Assembly: GCF_040361195.1 (NCBI RefSeq) | Contig: NZ_APNE01000001.1 | Reading direction: 5' to 3' (one strand) | Origin: Salinisphaera hydrothermalis | GTDB taxonomy: Bacteria > Pseudomonadota > Gammaproteobacteria > Nevskiales > Salinisphaeraceae | Length of the DNA stretch: 64,000 nt | In this document: piece by piece, positions 43,829-53,561 of the stretch | How positions within the stretch are numbered: position 1 is the stretch's first letter | Layout of the letters: each line of letters starts with the position of its first letter | Program-made: the position numbers and the translations under genes | The notes under the pieces: model-generated | The model's input: the letters and a program-made list of their open reading frames with translations, nothing else | Told to the model about the DNA's origin: nothing | The model's database searches: none

Positions 43829-45010
43829 ATGACCGACCGTCCGGCGGCCCCCGCGCCGCATACCGCCGAGGATTATCGTCGTTGCTTTGAGGCCGCGCTC
43901 GGCGTGCCGTTCACCCAGGGCAATCGAATTCAGTCGCTGGTCAACGGCTGTCGTATCTTCCCGGCGATGATCGAGGCCATCGAGGCGGCCGAGACATCGA
44001 TCGATTTCCTGACCTTTATCTACTGGCAGGGGGATATCGCCGAGCGCTTTGGCGCGGCGCTGGCCGCGCGGGCCCGCGCCGGGGTTGCCGTGCGCGTGCT
44101 GCTAGATGCGTTCGGGGCGCACAGCATGCCGCAATCCGTATTGGATCAATTGGCCCAATCGGGCGCCGAGATCGCCTGGTTTCGCCCGAAGGCACGCTGG
44201 CGTATCTGGCAGATCGATAACCGCACGCACCGCAAGATCCTGATCGTCGACGATCGGGTGGGTTTCACCGGCGGCGTTGGTATCGCCTCGGAGTGGGACG
44301 GCGATGCGCGTGATCCGAATGAATGGCGCGAAACCCATTTCCGCATGACCGGCCCTGTGCTCGACGGCCTGCGTGGCGCGTTCCTCTCGAACTGGATCGA
44401 GGCCGGTCAGCGGGGATTCGAGCAGCACCGATCCTATGCGCCGCAGCCAGAAGCCGGCGATGCCGCGACCCAGGTCATCCGGACTTCGGCCGCCGTGAAC
44501 TACAGCGACATCGCCACGTTGTTCCGCCTGGTTCTGACGATCGCCCGGTCCCGCGTACGCATCGCTACCGGCTATTTCGTGCCGGATGCCGATACCATCG
44601 CGCTGATGTGCGCGGCGGCCGAGCGCGGTGTGGTGGTCGAAGTGCTCATGCCGGGGCCGCACACGGATTCGCGCGTCGCGACCATGGCCGGCGAGGATAC
44701 GTTCGCGCCGCTATTGGCGGCCGGTGTCCGGCTGTATCGGTTCCAACCCACGATGCTGCATACCAAGATCGTGCTGCTGGACGATGCGCTGGTGGTGGTC
44801 GGCTCGGCCAACTTCAATCATCGTTCCATGGGCAAGGATGACGAGATCGCGGTGGCCGTGGTCGACGATGCGCTGGTCCATGAACTGTCGGACAACTACG
44901 ATCACGACCTGACGCGGGCCGACCGCGTCGACGCGCAGGCCTGGTCCAGGCGCGGGCCGTGGCAACGGCTGCGCGAACTCGTCGGACGGGTACTCAGCCC
45001 GCAGGCCTGA
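43829..45010 (+). CDS. Cardiolipin synthase-like phospholipase D family protein
   Basis: A 393-aa protein with two PLD (HKD) motifs: HRKILIVDDRVGFTGGVGIASEWDG in the first half and HTKIVLLDDALVVVGSANFNHRSM in the second. It has the ClsB/ClsC layout without N-terminal membrane helices, so it is probably a peripheral inner-membrane enzyme joining phosphatidyl groups to make cardiolipin. ATG 43829 (MTDRPAAP) is preferred over the longer frame. The 207-base gap before it shows nothing clear. Confidence 0.82.
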   Translation: MTDRPAAPAPHTAEDYRRCFEAALGVPFTQGNRIQSLVNGCRIFPAMIEAIEAAETSIDFLTFIYWQGDIAERFGAALAARARAGVAVRVLLDAFGAHSMPQSVLDQLAQSGAEIAWFRPKARWRIWQIDNRTHRKILIVDDRVGFTGGVGIASEWDGDARDPNEWRETHFRMTGPVLDGLRGAFLSNWIEAGQRGFEQHRSYAPQPEAGDAATQVIRTSAAVNYSDIATLFRLVLTIARSRVRIATGYFVPDADTIALMCAAAERGVVVEVLMPGPHTDSRVATMAGEDTFAPLLAAGVRLYRFQPTMLHTKIVLLDDALVVVGSANFNHRSMGKDDEIAVAVVDDALVHELSDNYDHDLTRADRVDAQAWSRRGPWQRLRELVGRVLSPQA

Positions 45011-45033
45011 GCGCCCGCCCGACGAGCGTCGTT

Positions 45034-45372
45034 TTACAGCGCGTCGCTGTCGGTCTCGCCGGTACGGATGCGTACCACCTGTTCCAGATCGTGCACGAAG
45101 ATCTTGCCGTCGCCGATCTGGCCGGTTTTGGCCGCGCCGATGATGGCGTCGACGACCGCGTCGAGCCGGTCTTCGTCGACGGCGACCTCGAGTTTGACCT
45201 TGGGCAGAAAATCGACCGCGTACTCGGCGCCGCGATACAGCTCGGTATGGCCTTTCTGTCGGCCGAAGCCGCGTACTTCGCTCATCGTCGTGCCGTGAAC
45301 CCCCACTTCCGCGAGTGCTTCACGTACGTCGTCCATGCGAAACGGCTTGATGACCGCGGTGACCATTTTCAT
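45034..45372 (-). CDS. glnK: PII nitrogen regulatory protein 1
   Basis: A 112-aa PII protein. The T-loop GRQKGHTELYRGAEYAVDFLPK has the uridylylation site Tyr51, and the C-terminal IGDGKIFVHDLEQVVRIRTGE is the PROSITE-type B/C-loop. It senses ATP/ADP and 2-oxoglutarate and, deuridylylated, blocks AmtB. Unusually it follows amtB on the same strand (60-base gap) rather than preceding it. Confidence 0.9.
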   Translation of the reverse strand: MKMVTAVIKPFRMDDVREALAEVGVHGTTMSEVRGFGRQKGHTELYRGAEYAVDFLPKVKLEVAVDEDRLDAVVDAIIGAAKTGQIGDGKIFVHDLEQVVRIRTGETDSDAL

Positions 45373-45432
45373 CTCGTGTTCTCCTCTGGCGCGAATGCCT
45401 GCAATAAAAGCTTCGGATAGCGCTCGGTGAGT

Positions 45433-46767
45433 CTACATGCCGGTGCTTTGCAGATCATAGCCGCGTTCTTCGTGTTCGGTGATATCCAGGCCGATATCTT
45501 CATCGTCCGGACCGATACGCAGGCCGACCAGCTTGTCGACGAGCTTGAGCAGCCCCCAGGTCAGTACGGCGGTATAGACCAGCACGGTCACCACCCCGAG
45601 CAGCTGGACGCCGAACTGGGCACCGATACCCGACATGCCGGGCGCCAGCCCGTAGCCCGACAACGGGCCGAGGCCGGTCGCGGCGAAAATGCCGGCCGCG
45701 AGCGTGCCCAGCATGCCGCCGACACCGTGCACCGGGAATACGTCCAGCGAATCGTCGATATGCAGTACACGTTCGACAAACATGGTCGCTGCGAAGCAGA
45801 CGATGCCGCCGGCGAGCCCGATCAGGATCGCGGCCGCCGGACCGACGTAGCCGGCGGCTGGCGTGATCGTGCCGAGGCCGGCCACCATGCCGGTCACGAT
45901 GCCGAGCACACTGGGCTTGCCGAAGCGGATCCATTCCGCCGAGATCCAGGCGATACAGCCGGCCGCGGCCGCGAGATGGGTGACCAGCATCGCGCTCACG
46001 GCCTGACCGTCCACGGCCAGAGCGCTGCCGCCATTGAAGCCGAACCAGCCGACCCAGAGCATGCCGGCGCCGGAAACCGTCATGGTCAGGTTGTGCGGCG
46101 CCATGGGGCGCTTCTGAAAACCGTTGCGCGGACCGAGCACGATCGCGGCCACCAGAGCCGCGACGCCGGCGGTGATATGCACCACGGTGCCGCCGGCGAA
46201 GTCGAGCATGCCGAGCTGGCCCAGCCAGCCGCCGCCCCAGATCCAGTGCACCACCGGGATGTAAACGATCAGCAGCCACAGCGCCGAGAACCAGAGCAGG
46301 GCGGAAAAGCGCAACCGCTCGGCGAAACCGCCAATGATCAGCGCCGGGGTAATCACCGCGAACGTCATCTGGTAGAGCACGAACAGAAAGCTCGGGATCG
46401 TGCCGGTCACGTCGTTCGGGGTGATACCGGCCAGACCGATCCGATCCAGATTACCGATGAACCAGCCATGGCCGGAAAACGCCAGGCTGTAGCCGATGAA
46501 AAACCACAGCAGCGACGACAGAGCGCAGATCGCAAAGCACTGCATGAGCACCGACAGCACGTTGCGGACGCGCACCAGCCCGCCATAGAACAGGGCCAGG
46601 CCCGGCAGCGTCATGAACAGCACCAGCGCCGTGGCCATCATCATCCAGGCCGTGTCAGCCTTGTCGAACGTGGCGGTGGCCGGGGCGGCCCAAACGGCGG
46701 GGCTGGCCCCAAGGCCGGCGCACAAGAACAGGGCCGAGGCACGACGACGTATCGAAATGAGGCTCAT
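45433..46767 (-). CDS. amtB: Ammonium transporter 1
   Basis: A 444-aa Amt/Rh channel. A signal-like hydrophobic leader (MSLISIRRRASALFLCAGLGASPAVWA) is followed by 11 hydrophobic segments. Marks: NVLSVLMQCFAICAL, the twin pore histidines in YIPVVHWIWGGG and DVFPVHGVGGMLG, DFAGGTVVHITAGVAAL, and a GYDLQSTGM tail. ATG 46767 chosen by the leader. It pairs with the glnK copy at 45034-45372. A terminator lies upstream of it, so it must have its own promoter, which I cannot identify. Confidence 0.9.
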   Translation of the reverse strand: MSLISIRRRASALFLCAGLGASPAVWAAPATATFDKADTAWMMMATALVLFMTLPGLALFYGGLVRVRNVLSVLMQCFAICALSSLLWFFIGYSLAFSGHGWFIGNLDRIGLAGITPNDVTGTIPSFLFVLYQMTFAVITPALIIGGFAERLRFSALLWFSALWLLIVYIPVVHWIWGGGWLGQLGMLDFAGGTVVHITAGVAALVAAIVLGPRNGFQKRPMAPHNLTMTVSGAGMLWVGWFGFNGGSALAVDGQAVSAMLVTHLAAAAGCIAWISAEWIRFGKPSVLGIVTGMVAGLGTITPAAGYVGPAAAILIGLAGGIVCFAATMFVERVLHIDDSLDVFPVHGVGGMLGTLAAGIFAATGLGPLSGYGLAPGMSGIGAQFGVQLLGVVTVLVYTAVLTWGLLKLVDKLVGLRIGPDDEDIGLDITEHEERGYDLQSTGM

Positions 46768-46836
46768 TTTCGGTGCGGTTGCAGGCGGTGCACCGAAGTA
46801 TAGCCGCGGGCTTCCGCCCGTCTCCAATCGCTGCCA

Positions 46837-46866
46837 TAAAAAAGGGCGCCCGGAGGCGCCCTTTTT
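46837..46866 (-). terminator. Rho-independent terminator after amtB2
   Basis: An AAAGGGCGCC/GGCGCCCTTT stem with a 4-nt loop has A-runs on one side and T-runs on the other, so it can work in both directions. It begins 19 bases past the second amtB stop, separating the two ammonium operons. Confidence 0.9.
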
Positions 46867-46884
46867 CGATCGATACGGTTCGAA

Positions 46885-48192
46885 CTACAGGTCGTATGCC
46901 CGTTCGTCGTGCAACGACAGGTCGAGACCGGCTTCCTCGGATTCGGCGTCGACGCGAAGCCCCAGAACTGCCTTGAGCACGCCCAGAATGATCGCGGTGA
47001 CGATGGCGCAATAGACGATGGTCACCGCCACGCCCGCGGCCTGGATGCCGAACTGGGTCACGATGCTGCCGCCGGCGTTGGCCGACAGGCCGGCACCGCC
47101 CAGGCTCTTGGCCGAGAAGATACCGGTCAGCAGCGCGCCGACGATGCCGGCCACACCGTGTACGCCGAAGGCATCGAGCGAATCGTCGTAGCCGAGCTTG
47201 CCCTTGAGCAGAGTGACCGCATAGAAGGCGAAGAAACCGCCGCCCACGCCGACCGCGATCGAGCCCATCGGGCCAACGAAACCGGACGCCGGGGTAATCG
47301 CGACCAGACCGGCGACCGCGCCCGAGCAGATGCCCAGAACGCTCGGCTTGCCGTGGCTGCCCCACTCCAGGAACATCCAGGTCAGCGCCGCCACGGCGGT
47401 GGCCAGCTGGGTCACGAACATCGCCATGCCCGCGGTGCCGTCGGCGGCCAGCTCGCTACCGGCGTTGAAGCCGAACCAGCCGACCCACAGCATCGACGCG
47501 CCCATTAGCGTGTAGCCGAGGTTGTGCGGGCGCATCATCGTTTTCGGATAGCCGCTGCGCTTGCCCAGCATGAGGGCCGCGACCAGGCCGGCCACGCCGG
47601 CATTGATATGCACCACGGTGCCGCCGGCGAAGTCCTGAACGCCCAGGCCGCCCAGGAAACCGCCGCCCCAGACCCAGTGTGCGATCGGGGTGTAGACCAG
47701 GGTCACCCACAGACCGATGAACCAGAGCATCGCCGAGAACTTCATGCGCTCGACGAAGGCGCCGACGATCAGCGCCGGGGTGATGATGGCGAAGGTGAGC
47801 TGGAAGGTGGAGAACACCGTCTCGGGAATCGTGCCCGACAGGCTGTCGACGCCCACGCCGGCCATGAACGCCTTCGACAGGCCGCCCCAGATCGTGCCGC
47901 TGCCGCCGAAGGCCACGCTATAACCCCACAGCGCCCAGATCAGCGTGACCAGGCAGCAAATGGCGAAGCACTGCATGAGCACCGACAGCGAGTTCTTGGC
48001 GCGCACCATGCCGCCGTAGAACAGGGCCAGCCCCGGGATGGTCATGAACAGAACCAGGGCCGTGGCCGTCAGCATCCAGGCCGTGTTGCCGGCGCTGAGT
48101 GTGGGCGTACTGGCCTGGGCCAGAGCCAGTCCCGGTGCCGCGAGCGCGGCCAGACCGAAACCAGCAGAATTCAATATGCGACGTTTTGACAT
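46885..48192 (-). CDS. amtB: Ammonium transporter 2
   Basis: A 435-aa Amt/Rh channel, paralogue of the neighbour. It has a leader (MSKRRILNSAGFGLAALAAPGLALAQA), the twin His in YTPIAHWVWGGG and DAFGVHGVAGIVG, DFAGGTVVHINAGVAGLVAALMLGKR and a C-terminal DERAYDL that can meet GlnK. The open frame runs far upstream, but the leader sets ATG 48192. A sigma-54-like site lies about 120 bases upstream. Confidence 0.92.
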   Translation of the reverse strand: MSKRRILNSAGFGLAALAAPGLALAQASTPTLSAGNTAWMLTATALVLFMTIPGLALFYGGMVRAKNSLSVLMQCFAICCLVTLIWALWGYSVAFGGSGTIWGGLSKAFMAGVGVDSLSGTIPETVFSTFQLTFAIITPALIVGAFVERMKFSAMLWFIGLWVTLVYTPIAHWVWGGGFLGGLGVQDFAGGTVVHINAGVAGLVAALMLGKRSGYPKTMMRPHNLGYTLMGASMLWVGWFGFNAGSELAADGTAGMAMFVTQLATAVAALTWMFLEWGSHGKPSVLGICSGAVAGLVAITPASGFVGPMGSIAVGVGGGFFAFYAVTLLKGKLGYDDSLDAFGVHGVAGIVGALLTGIFSAKSLGGAGLSANAGGSIVTQFGIQAAGVAVTIVYCAIVTAIILGVLKAVLGLRVDAESEEAGLDLSLHDERAYDL

Positions 48193-48311
48193 GAGGCTAC
48201 CTTTTTGACGTCTGCGCATGGGCAATGAACGACGACGCGAAACGGTTCGTCGTCCGATCGCGTCCCCTGTGGCCGTCGGCCCGGCGATGACCGTTGCACG
48301 AATTTGGTTCA

Positions 48312-48327
48312 AGCACGGTTTGTGCCA
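48312..48327 (-). promoter_or_regulatory. Sigma-54-like promoter before amtB2
   Basis: Read on the minus strand the site is TGGCACAAACCGTGCT: GG-N10-GC spacing, two mismatches from TGGCACG-N4-TTGCW. It sits in the 347-base glnK2-amtB2 gap (48193-48539), where I see no gene. It would give a leader of about 110 bases. Confidence 0.5.
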
Positions 48328-48539
48328 GTTGGCGTGTCGATTCGTGCCTGCCCGCGCGTTTTGATGTATGAAAAGATCCCTTAACCGGAAGTTTTTCTTG
48401 AAAAAATTTGATGGTTGCGATCGAGACGCCCGCTGCCTTGGCTGCGATTCATGCCTTGTTCCCCTCGTTTGCAACGCCCGGGCTGCACAGCACCGTTTCC
48501 GGGCCCGCCGCCCCTTGGATATCGTTGGAAAATGAGCGC

Positions 48540-48878
48540 CTAGAGCGCGTCCTTTCCGGTTTCCCCGGTCCGGATTCGAATCGCCTGATTCAGATCGGAA
48601 ACGAAAATCTTGCCGTCGCCGATCTTGCCGGTGTGGGCGGCCTTGGAGATGGCCTCGACGGCGGAATCCAGGCTGGGCTCCTCGATCGCGACTTCGATCT
48701 TTACCTTGGGCAGGAAGTCGACAACGTACTCGGCCCCGCGATATAGCTCGGTATGCCCTTTCTGTCGGCCGAAGCCCTTGACCTCGGTGACCGTGATGCC
48801 CTGTACGCCCACTTCGGACAGCGCTTCACGGACCTCGTCGAGCTTGAATGGCTTGATGATGGCGGTGATCAATTTCAT
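48540..48878 (-). CDS. glnK: PII nitrogen regulatory protein 2
   Basis: A 112-aa PII protein very similar to the copy at 45 kb. It has the T-loop with Tyr51 (GHTELYRGAEYVVDFLPK) and the IGDGKIFVSDLNQAIRIRTGE segment. It is the first gene of the canonical glnK-amtB order; a near-consensus sigma-54 site lies ~90 bases upstream, indicating NtrC-dependent induction under nitrogen limitation. Confidence 0.92.
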   Translation of the reverse strand: MKLITAIIKPFKLDEVREALSEVGVQGITVTEVKGFGRQKGHTELYRGAEYVVDFLPKVKIEVAIEEPSLDSAVEAISKAAHTGKIGDGKIFVSDLNQAIRIRTGETGKDAL

Positions 48879-48964
48879 AACTGGCTCCTGTCACGCATGA
48901 ATACGCAATCCGGTGGCGGCGCGCGCTGTTTCGGCGCCGCCGCGGACGATTGCCGGATATGTCT

Positions 48965-48980
48965 AGCACTCACCGTGCCA
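48965..48980 (-). promoter_or_regulatory. Sigma-54 promoter of glnK2
   Basis: Read on the minus strand: TGGCACGGTGAGTGCT, one mismatch from TGGCACG-N4-TTGCW with exact GG-N10-GC spacing. The glnK2 start is 86 bases downstream. No clear NtrC-type GCACC/GGTGC site was found upstream. Confidence 0.7.
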
Positions 48981-49082
48981 AGCGCTGGTGGCGGCCGGTG
49001 CCCGTGACGATTATCGCGATCGCTTTGCGCGTATCGACGCATCAATGCATGCTTGCATCACGCATCCCCAACGACACCCGAT

Positions 49083-49325
49083 ATGCGCTCCATCGAAGAC
49101 ATGGCCGCCCGTCTTGCCAATGCGCTGCCGCCCCAGGTCGCGCCGCTGCGCGAGGAATTGAAGGCCAATTTCCGGGCCGTGCTGCAGAGCCAGCTCGCCG
49201 AGCTGGATCTGGTGCCGCGCGAAGAATTCGAAGCTACGCGGGAAATGCTCGCGCATGCACGCGCGCGCCTGGGCGAACTGGAGAGCCGGGTCGCCGAGCT
49301 GGAATCACGCGATAACGAAAGCTGA
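49083..49325 (+). CDS. ubiK: Ubiquinone biosynthesis accessory factor UbiK
   Basis: An 80-aa protein. The N-terminal half is amphipathic (IEDMAARLANALPPQVAPLREELKANFRAVLQSQLAELDLVPREEF), and the C-terminal half is a coiled coil (REMLAHARARLGELESRVAELE), the UbiK/YqiC layout. UbiK binds UbiJ and lipids to help the ubiquinone-making complex. The start is ATG 49083 (MRSIEDMAARL), where homologues begin. Confidence 0.85.
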   Translation: MRSIEDMAARLANALPPQVAPLREELKANFRAVLQSQLAELDLVPREEFEATREMLAHARARLGELESRVAELESRDNES

Positions 49326-49375
49326 CGCGCTTCATGGCGACGTGGAGCATCCGGACGCGGTCGGAAGGCTGAATC

Positions 49376-50881
49376 GTGGCGCTGGCAACCGTCCATAGCC
49401 GGGCCCAGACCGGATTGCATGCGCCGCCGGTGGCCGTCGAGGTCGATCTGGCCGGCGGGCTGCCGGCGCTGGCGATCGTTGGCCTGCCCGAAACCGAGGT
49501 CAAGGAAAGCAAGGACCGGGTACGGGCGGCCATCAGTAATAGCGGCTACCAGTTCCCGACGCGGCGTATCACCGTGAATCTCGCCCCGGCGGATCTGCCG
49601 AAAGAAGGCGGCCGCTTCGATCTGGCGATCGCGCTGGGGATACTGGCTGCATCCGGACAGATCCCGGTCAATGCGCTGTTGGGGCACGAATTTCTGGGCG
49701 AACTGTCGCTATCCGGCGCGTTGCGCGGTGTCCGCGGGGCGCTGCCGGCCACGCTGGCCGCTGCCAGCGTCGAGCGGCGCTTGATCCTGCCGGCCGACAA
49801 CGGCGGCGAGGCGGCCCTGGCAGGCGAGGACGCGGCCCGGACCGCGACCCATCTGGCCGATGTGGCCACCACGCTGGCCGGCGGCGAAACCCACTGGACC
49901 ACGCCGGTGGCCGAGACCCCGGATACGACACAGACGCCCGCGCCGGATCTGGCCGAAGTCCGGGGTCAGGCGCAGGCCAAGCGCGCGCTGGAAATCGCCG
50001 CGGCCGGCGGTCATTCGCTGCTCATGATCGGCCCGCCCGGGGCGGGCAAGACCATGCTGGCGTCACGTCTGGTGGGCCTGTTACCGCCGCTGACGCGTGA
50101 CGAAGCGCTGGAAGTGGCGGCGATTGCGTCGATCTCGGGCGGCGGTTTCGATCCGTCGCTGTGGGGACGTCGCCCGTTTCGTGCACCGCATCACACGGCG
50201 TCGGGCGTGGCGCTCGTGGGCGGCGGATCGACGCCTCGTCCGGGCGAAATCACGCTGGCCCATCGCGGCGTGCTGTTTCTGGACGAATTGCCGGAATTCG
50301 ATCGGCGCGTACTGGAAGTGCTCCGCGAGCCACTGGAGTCCGGTCATATCGTGATTTCGCGGGCGGCACGCCAGTCCGAATTCCCGGCCGCCTTCCAACT
50401 GGTCGCGGCCATGAATCCCTGTCCCTGTGGTTATCAGGGCGATGCCTCGGGACGTTGCCATTGCACGCCCGAACGTATCGAGCGGTATCGGGCGCGTATC
50501 TCTGGTCCGCTGCTGGACCGCATTGACATGCATCTGAATGTAGCGCCGATCACCAAAAAAGTGCTGACTGCGCCTGCATCGGACGAGGAATGCTCTAAAA
50601 CGGTGCAGAGGCGCGTCTGTGGTGCGCGGCGCACTGCCGAGGCGCGTAGCGGCGGCCCGAACGCTGCGCTCGCGCCCGCGCAAATCGATCATTACTGCGC
50701 GCCGGCGGCGGACGGCGCCCGATTGATCGATCAGGCCATCGATCGCCTGGGGCTCTCGGCGCGTGGTTATCATCGTATTCTGCGCGTGGCGCGCACGATC
50801 GCCGATCTGGCTGGCCACGAGCGCATCGAGGCGCCGGATATCGCCGAAGCCATCGGGTATCGCCAGCTCGATCGCAGTTAG
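49376..50881 (+). CDS. comM: YifB/ComM-family AAA+ ATPase
   Basis: A 501-aa protein. N-terminal ChlI-like domain (ALATVHSRAQTGLHAPPVAVEVDLAGGLPALAIVGLPETEVKESKDRVRAAI), then a Mg-chelatase-type AAA+ core: Walker A IGPPGAGKTMLA at ~219-230, Walker B VLFLDELPEF, and a Cys cluster in NPCPCGYQGDASGRCHCTPERIERY. ComM helicase drives branch migration during natural transformation. The start is GTG 49376. It is upstream of rep in the same direction. Confidence 0.92.
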   Translation: MALATVHSRAQTGLHAPPVAVEVDLAGGLPALAIVGLPETEVKESKDRVRAAISNSGYQFPTRRITVNLAPADLPKEGGRFDLAIALGILAASGQIPVNALLGHEFLGELSLSGALRGVRGALPATLAAASVERRLILPADNGGEAALAGEDAARTATHLADVATTLAGGETHWTTPVAETPDTTQTPAPDLAEVRGQAQAKRALEIAAAGGHSLLMIGPPGAGKTMLASRLVGLLPPLTRDEALEVAAIASISGGGFDPSLWGRRPFRAPHHTASGVALVGGGSTPRPGEITLAHRGVLFLDELPEFDRRVLEVLREPLESGHIVISRAARQSEFPAAFQLVAAMNPCPCGYQGDASGRCHCTPERIERYRARISGPLLDRIDMHLNVAPITKKVLTAPASDEECSKTVQRRVCGARRTAEARSGGPNAALAPAQIDHYCAPAADGARLIDQAIDRLGLSARGYHRILRVARTIADLAGHERIEAPDIAEAIGYRQLDRS

Positions 50882-50943
50882 CGCCATCGAGCCGGTGCGA
50901 TCGCGTACGATCGGCCGGTCCCGACTGGTAGAATCGCGCCATC

Positions 50944-52956
<2,013 letters not shown>

Positions 52957-53561
52957 CGCACGGCAGTCGGACTCAAGCGAAGAACAGTCTTCTCGCGAAA
53001 CATCCGGCCACGGTACAAATTCTTTAAGAATGTGCCGACTGATCGCTCGTTCTGAAGTGGCAACTGTTCTGCCGCAGACGCGCATCAGTCCGACCTGCGT
53101 TTGAGCCTTTGAGCCTGCTCCATTGGCCGGTGATCCGGCTGCGCCGAGTGACCCGCCAAGTATGCCAGTTTCTGGAATCCGTAAGTCATATTCCGGAAAG
53201 CGGGTTTTCGAGCGCTCGATGACTATTTTGCCAATTTTTGTTTCCGGTGTGCTTTTGGCTGCTGGACCGCGTGAGCTGCATGCTGGGGCTGACGCAAGCG
53301 GATGTCAGGCGGGGTATGGCAGTCCGTACGTGACGTGTTACTGGCTATTAGATCGGCCGAGACCCGCCTTTCACGTCCAGTGCGCCGCGTTGTCGAGGGT
53401 GCGCGGCAAGACAGTCGGCTGACATATCCCAAGCTCGGGGTGCGACTAAAATTGGCTAGGGCCGGTCTTGGCACACTGCTAATATCCGACTGCAGTTCAG
53501 GTGCCCAGGCGGAGGAATCTGCAACTCGTGATTAAGTGACTAAATAGGTGCGAGGTACAGA
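52957..53561. other. 605-base non-coding gap before the sugar module
   Basis: I find no convincing gene; the short frames are low-complexity. There is a small palindrome ATTCTTTAAGAAT (about 53019-53031) within a larger imperfect stem (53012-53036), 55 bases past rep, and a TTCCGGAA at 53191-53198. From about 53160 the GC content drops, marking the edge of the lower-GC module downstream. The promoter of the fused regulator should lie here. Confidence 0.6.

Noticed and set aside
46780..46795. Possible sigma-54 site before amtB1
   Set aside because: GG-N10-GC spacing exists, but most other positions disagree and the site is 13 bases from the start codon, leaving no room for a leader.
45427..46803. 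Long plus-strand frame opposite amtB1 (and similar ones opposite comM, astC, aruF, paoC)
   Set aside because: His/Arg/Asp/Gln-rich products antisense to well-supported genes; a known artefact of high-GC coding sequence.
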